Below are positions 60,256 through 64,000 of a stretch of DNA of 64,000 nt, piece after piece; within the stretch, counting starts at the first letter, position 1, and each line of letters opens with the position of its first letter. Origin of the DNA: an uncultured Alphaproteobacteria bacterium. GTDB lineage: Bacteria; Pseudomonadota; Alphaproteobacteria; MPNO01; UBA2964. Below the pieces are notes generated by a model. It searched no databases and had not been told where the DNA came from. It saw only the letters and a list, made by a program, of their open reading frames with translations. Location: assembly GCA_951812775.1 (NCBI GenBank), contig OX638326.1:3715001-3779000 (forward strand). Direction: 5' to 3'. Made by a program: the position numbers and the translations under genes.

Positions 60256-61380
60256 ATGGCTGATTTAGTTGAAGCAGTCGTGATAGGGGCTGGCGTTGTT
60301 GGGCTTGCTGTCGCCCGTCGTCTCGCTATGGCAGGACGCGAGGTGATCGTCCTGGAAGCCGCGGATGCAATAGGGACCGAAACCAGCTCAAGAAACAGCG
60401 AAGTTATCCACGCTGGAATTTACTATCCCAAGGACAGTTGGAAGGCCCGGTTTTGCGTCGCGGGAAAAAAGGCACTTTACAAATATTGCCAAACGCACGG
60501 TGTGGAACATCAAAATTGCGGAAAGTTCATTGTCGCAACCAATGAAGAGCAAATTTCTGAGCTTGAGCGCTTAAAGCATGCGGCGACAACCAACGGGGTT
60601 CCCGATCTGGAATGGCGAACGCCAGCAGAAGTTAGCGCAGAGGAACCAGCAGTATTTTGTGTCAAAGCGTTATGGTCCCCTTCGACCGGTATCATAGATA
60701 GTCATGGTTTGATGCTTGCCTATCAGGGGGATGCTGAAGCGGCGGGGGCGATGATTGCATTTCATGCACCTGTTGTAAGTGGTTCAATTGAAAGTGATGG
60801 GATTGTCCTGACAACGGGTGGAGAGGCACCCGCGATACTTAAAGCACAAATTGTTGTGAATGCCGCTGGTCTGCACGCGCAAAAAACGGCGTCCTCCATC
60901 GACGGTATACCGAAAGAATCGATCCCGCCCTGTTTCTACGCCAAAGGAAATTACTATTCACTTGTCGGCAAACCGCCGTTCAGACGACCGATCTACCCGG
61001 TACCCGAAAAAGCGGGGCTTGGCGTCCATGTAACCGTTGATCTAGGCGGCCAGGTCCGTTTTGGCCCTGATGTCGCATGGATTGATGAGCTAAATTATGA
61101 TGTTGATCCGGCACGCGCTGATGCCTTTTATTCTGCCGTTCGGGCCTATTACCCCGATTTGCCGGATGGATCTATTCAACCAGGTTATTCTGGCATTCGG
61201 CCGAAGCTGCAGGCCCCGGGGGAGGCGGCGCGGGATTTCCTGGTACAGGGAGCGAGTGAACACGGTATCCGCAGTTTGGTGAATTTATACGGTATTGAAT
61301 CCCCGGGATTGACAGCCTCTTTGGCGATTGCGGATCACGTTGCAATGCTGCTCGGAATCAATGAACCGGGTGAAATTTGA
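60256..61380 (+). CDS. FAD-dependent oxidoreductase, L-2-hydroxyglutarate oxidase-like
   Basis: A 374-residue DAO-fold flavoprotein: dinucleotide motif AVVIGAGVVGLAVARRLAMA, TSSRNSEVIHAGIYYPKDSW (the substrate/flavin loop of LhgO/L2HGDH), NCGKFIVATNEEQ, VNAAGLHAQKTASS and GLGVHVTVDLGGQVRFGPD, with the FAD-closing GIESPGLTASLAIADHV. It oxidises an L-2-hydroxy acid to the 2-oxo acid with transfer to quinone or O2. Start ATG 60256 (MADLVEAVVIG) is close after an agcagg site; a GTG at 60232 is possible. Confidence 0.88.
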   Translation: MADLVEAVVIGAGVVGLAVARRLAMAGREVIVLEAADAIGTETSSRNSEVIHAGIYYPKDSWKARFCVAGKKALYKYCQTHGVEHQNCGKFIVATNEEQISELERLKHAATTNGVPDLEWRTPAEVSAEEPAVFCVKALWSPSTGIIDSHGLMLAYQGDAEAAGAMIAFHAPVVSGSIESDGIVLTTGGEAPAILKAQIVVNAAGLHAQKTASSIDGIPKESIPPCFYAKGNYYSLVGKPPFRRPIYPVPEKAGLGVHVTVDLGGQVRFGPDVAWIDELNYDVDPARADAFYSAVRAYYPDLPDGSIQPGYSGIRPKLQAPGEAARDFLVQGASEHGIRSLVNLYGIESPGLTASLAIADHVAMLLGINEPGEI

Positions 61381-61603
61381 ACAAAAAATTTACCGCTGCC
61401 GCCGTTAAACGGTCTTGACAAAAAAACGGTGAATGTCCAAATCCTACCCTGCCTTTTTTTAGGGGTTGGTTTGGCGAGTTGATTTTTGTCGGATTCTCTT
61501 AAGTAAAGCCAAAAGAGAAAGATGATGAAGGTTGATAACCGCCCCAATTAATGGCGCGAAACAACTGCCGTGAGAACGGTGAAAATGGGAGGAGATGCAG
61601 GCA

Positions 61604-62548
61604 ATGGATCGCATGCTCCAAATTGAGGGGCTAACGAAGCAGTTCGGTTCGTTTACTGCCGTCGACAATATAAGTTTCAGCGTAAACCGTGGTGAAGTGC
61701 TCGGGTTTCTTGGACCCAATGGTGCTGGCAAGACTACGGCAATGCGGATGGTGACAGGTTTTCTGACACCAACTTCTGGAACTGCCTATGTCGGAGGTCA
61801 CGACGTAACAGCCGAGCCTTTGGAGGTTAAACGGCGTATCGGGTATTTACCCGAAGGCGCTCCTTTGTATGAAGATATGACGCCCAGTGAGTTGCTGGCT
61901 TTTATTTCTGATGTGCGGGGTCTGTCCGGCGCCAGTAAACGAGAAGCAATCTCAAGCGCGGCAAGTCGAATTAATATTGAACACGTCATGCATCAGGCAA
62001 TTGGTACCTTGTCTAAAGGGTACAAGCGACGCGTTGGTATCGCGCAGGCAATTCTGCATGACCCTGAAATTCTCATTCTGGACGAACCAACCGATGGTCT
62101 GGATCCGAACCAGAAGCACGAGGTACGGAAGCTTATAAATGAGATGGCCAAGGACAAGGTTATCGTAATTTCAACCCATCTTCTTGATGAGGTAGACACG
62201 GTTTGCAGCAGGGCAATTGTAATTGCCCAGGGCAAGATCGTTGCAGACGGCACACCCGCTGACCTCGAAGCACGATCCGAATTACACAACGCTGTAACAC
62301 TTCGCCTGCCGTCAACTCAGTCTGATAAGGCAAAAACGGCGATTGAAGCTGTTGCTGGTGTTGATCGTGTTGATGAAGCTTCGACACAGGGTGGCTCCAT
62401 CACCATGACAGCCTATCCGAAGGATGGGCAAGTCGTGATTGATGAAGTGAGCGCGGCTCTAAAAGGTGCAGAGATTAGTGTACAGGAAATTCAGGCCGAA
62501 CGCGGACGCCTCGACGAGGTATTCCGGCGTATTACAACGGCGGCCTAA
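61604..62548 (+). CDS. ABC transporter ATP-binding protein, Gld/Nos type
   Basis: About 314 residues. Walker A FLGPNGAGKTTAMRMVTGF, Q-loop GYLPEGAPLYEDMTPSELLA, signature GTLSKGYKRRVGIAQAILHD, Walker B LILDEPTDGLDPNQKHEVRK and H-loop VISTHLLDEVDTVCSRAIVI, then an 80-residue C-terminal domain. It powers the permease encoded next. Two in-frame ATGs: 61595 is only about 2 nt from the ggagg, 61604 sits at a better distance and is chosen. First gene of a three-gene operon like gldA-gldF-gldG. Confidence 0.92.
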   Translation: MDRMLQIEGLTKQFGSFTAVDNISFSVNRGEVLGFLGPNGAGKTTAMRMVTGFLTPTSGTAYVGGHDVTAEPLEVKRRIGYLPEGAPLYEDMTPSELLAFISDVRGLSGASKREAISSAASRINIEHVMHQAIGTLSKGYKRRVGIAQAILHDPEILILDEPTDGLDPNQKHEVRKLINEMAKDKVIVISTHLLDEVDTVCSRAIVIAQGKIVADGTPADLEARSELHNAVTLRLPSTQSDKAKTAIEAVAGVDRVDEASTQGGSITMTAYPKDGQVVIDEVSAALKGAEISVQEIQAERGRLDEVFRRITTAA

Positions 62549-62559
62549 CGGAGATAGTT

Positions 62560-63294
62560 ATGGGGACAAGTTGGGCAATCTGTAAACGGGAATTGCGTGC
62601 TTATTTTACGACCCCGCTGGCCTATGTTTTTATTGTCATCTTTTTGGCATTGAACGGCGTGACAGCATTTTATTTTGGGGCGCTATTTGATCGTGGCCAA
62701 GCCGACATGCAGCCTCTATTCGGTTTTTTACCGTGGTTGTATCTCTTTCTTATTCCTGCGATTGCCATGCGACTATGGGCAGAAGAACGCAAAGCAGGAA
62801 CACTTGAGCTTCTTATGACGTTGCCCGTTTCGACGTTCAATGCGGTTTTCGGAAAGTTTCTCGCGGCATGGATTTTTGCAGGCATCGCTTTGGCACTGAC
62901 ATTTCCAATTTGGATTACCGTCAACTATTTGGGGGACCCAGACAACGGCGTCATAATTGCCAGTTATCTTGGTGGCTTTCTGATGGCGGGGTCGTATCTC
63001 GCCATTGGTGGTTTCGTTTCATCGATGACGCGAAACCAGGTCATCGCCTTTGTGATCGGTGCCGCGGTTATCTTTCTGTTTATGATGAGTGGGCTGGAAT
63101 TGGTTCAATCGGCATTCCGGGGCTGGGCACCTGATCTCGTTGTCGATCTGGTTCGCTCATATAGTTTTCTGGTTCATTACGATGCTATCGTGCGTGGCGT
63201 AATTGATATTCGTGACATGATTTTCTTCGTGTCCATCATTGGTGTCTTCCTTTTTGCAAACATGGTCGTCGTAGACCTTAAGAAAGGGGCGTAG
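62560..63294 (+). CDS. ABC-2 permease, GldF-like
   Basis: A 244-residue integral membrane protein with six spans (FTTPLAYVFIVIFLALNGVT, GFLPWLYLFLIPAIAMRLWA, AAWIFAGIALALTFPIWITV, LGGFLMAGSYLAIGGFVSSM, IAFVIGAAVIFLFMMSGLEL and IFFVSIIGVFLFANMVVVDL). The EERKAGTLELLMTLPVS loop is the ABC-2/GldF signature. 11 bp after the ATPase gene and 9 bp before the GldG-like gene. Confidence 0.92.
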   Translation: MGTSWAICKRELRAYFTTPLAYVFIVIFLALNGVTAFYFGALFDRGQADMQPLFGFLPWLYLFLIPAIAMRLWAEERKAGTLELLMTLPVSTFNAVFGKFLAAWIFAGIALALTFPIWITVNYLGDPDNGVIIASYLGGFLMAGSYLAIGGFVSSMTRNQVIAFVIGAAVIFLFMMSGLELVQSAFRGWAPDLVVDLVRSYSFLVHYDAIVRGVIDIRDMIFFVSIIGVFLFANMVVVDLKKGA

Positions 63295-63303
63295 GGGCTG
63301 ATC

Positions 63304-64000
63304 ATGGCAAACGGTATTAAATCCTGGGATCGTGCAAAGTTAGGGCTCGCTGGTCTCGCAGTTACATTTGTATTCTTTGTAGCGCTCCATATCTTTTCGA
63401 CGGAAACATTTCGAACGGTTAGTGTTGATTTGACGGAGGAAAAGATTTTTACGCTGTCGGAAGGAACCAAAGAAATTCTTTCCAAGGTGCGTGAGCCTGT
63501 GACTTTGCGCCTATTTGTTTCCGACGAGTTGGTCAAACAAAGTCCGTCGCTGAAAGATTATGCCCGCAGTGTTCGGGAGCTTCTCGAACGTTACGTCCAA
63601 CTGTCAAACGGTCGAATTAAGCTTGAAACTATTCGTCCAGAACCTTTTTCGCCTGAAGAAGATCGCGCTGTCGGATTTGGTCTGCACGGTATTCCTATCA
63701 CCCAGGCGGGTAATCTTGGCTATTTTGGACTGGCAGGAACCAATACGACCGATGACCTGGATGTTATTTCCTTTATTTCGCCGCAGCGTGAGCAATTCCT
63801 TGAATATGATTTGACCCGTTTGGTCTCGAACCTAGCCAATCCTAAGAAGAAAAAAATTGGGTATGTTTCTTCATTGCCGATTGGTGCCGATCCGATGAAG
63901 CGGTACGCGCCCTGGGAGGTTATTTCTCAGCTACGTCAACGTTTTGATGTCGAGCGTATTACACTTGAAAACCCAATCCCCAAAGACCTCGATTTGCTGC
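63304..64000 (+). CDS. GldG/ABC-type uncharacterised transport auxiliary protein (partial)
   Basis: Starts MANGIKSWDRAKLGLAGLAV with a membrane anchor (LAVTFVFFVALHIFSTETFR), then the extracytoplasmic domain begins VSVDLTEEKIFTLSEGTKEI, VTLRLFVSDELVKQSPSLKD and YDLTRLVSNLANPKKKKIGY, the pattern of the GldG / DUF7088 ABC auxiliary family. The gene continues past the right edge of the window. With the two genes before it, it forms a Gld-type exporter. Outside Bacteroidetes such loci are not tied to gliding. Confidence 0.9.
   Translation, partial: MANGIKSWDRAKLGLAGLAVTFVFFVALHIFSTETFRTVSVDLTEEKIFTLSEGTKEILSKVREPVTLRLFVSDELVKQSPSLKDYARSVRELLERYVQLSNGRIKLETIRPEPFSPEEDRAVGFGLHGIPITQAGNLGYFGLAGTNTTDDLDVISFISPQREQFLEYDLTRLVSNLANPKKKKIGYVSSLPIGADPMKRYAPWEVISQLRQRFDVERITLENPIPKDLDLL

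Noticed and set aside
61414-61445. Sigma-70 promoter before the ABC operon (ttgaca followed by A-run)
   Set aside because: The -35 is good but no -10 lies at an acceptable spacing; not annotated.

Overview
The window reads as chromosome of an alphaproteobacterium, most like a marine Rhodospirillales-type lineage. This rests on the style of the 23S-5S-tRNA-fMet(CAU) operon end and on the gene set (IspZ/YciB, AFG1/ZapE-type ATPase, N-terminally extended RibA, TIGR02444 protein, FliL-like protein, PCu(A)C chaperone). No genus can be named from the sequence alone.

Layout. (1) 1-1059: 3' end of an rRNA operon (23S partial, 5S, tRNA-fMet). (2) About 1060-4312: a visibly GC-richer stretch of broken mobile-element-type genes (chimeric umuC, a small intact ORF, a doubly broken ssb, a truncated ORF). 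It ends at an IS5-family element (about 4313-5587) whose other side cuts a sensor histidine kinase. (3) 8.6-17 kb: an isocitrate/isopropylmalate-type dehydrogenase, a molybdenum hydroxylase operon coupled to a PCu(A)C copper chaperone, and an enolase-superfamily / VOC / metallo-beta-lactamase-fold operon. (4) 17.3-20 kb: three tandem paralogous SDRs with a small VOC protein. (5) 21-32 kb: a catabolic island of two divergent operons: PhyH, crotonase and acyl-CoA dehydrogenase facing AcuI-type reductase, acyl-CoA dehydrogenase, hotdog thioesterase, ADP-forming acyl-CoA synthetase and crotonase. The last pair resembles ferA-ferB of ferulate degradation. (6) 32-40 kb: mostly conserved genes (LeuC/LeuD-type dehydratase, IspZ, dienelactone hydrolase, ZapE, SDR). 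(7) 40.4-44.9 kb: a prophage remnant with an S24 repressor, its repeated operators, and a terminase fused to a tail-collar domain, with ribA sitting inside. (8) 45-57.5 kb: SGNH hydrolase, secreted protein, type I extradiol dioxygenase, WecA-like transferase, isochorismatase-like hydrolase, a degenerate E1-alpha-like gene, class II aldolases and three tandem MFS transporters, two of them broken. (9) 57.5-64 kb: receiver-domain protein, orphan HigA, FliL-like protein, L2HG oxidase-like flavoprotein, and a Gld-type ABC export system that runs off the end.

How the genes fit together. The 8.6-32 kb region looks like an accessory island for aromatic or phenylpropanoid-like acids: CoA activation by a FerA-type synthetase, side-chain dehydrogenation by acyl-CoA dehydrogenases, hydration/retro-aldol cleavage by FerB-type crotonases, aldehyde or ring hydroxylation by the Mo enzyme, and downstream dioxygenase, hydrolase and SDR steps. 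The substrate is inference.

The most unusual property of the window is the number of disrupted genes. About a dozen loci carry frameshifts, in-frame stops or chimeric deletions. Three of the breaks are exact short tandem duplications of 8, 13 and 31 bp in coding sequence, and at least three are single-base changes in homopolymers. Either this is a genome in active decay, as in a recently host-restricted lineage, or part of it is sequencing error. The duplications are hard to explain as error.
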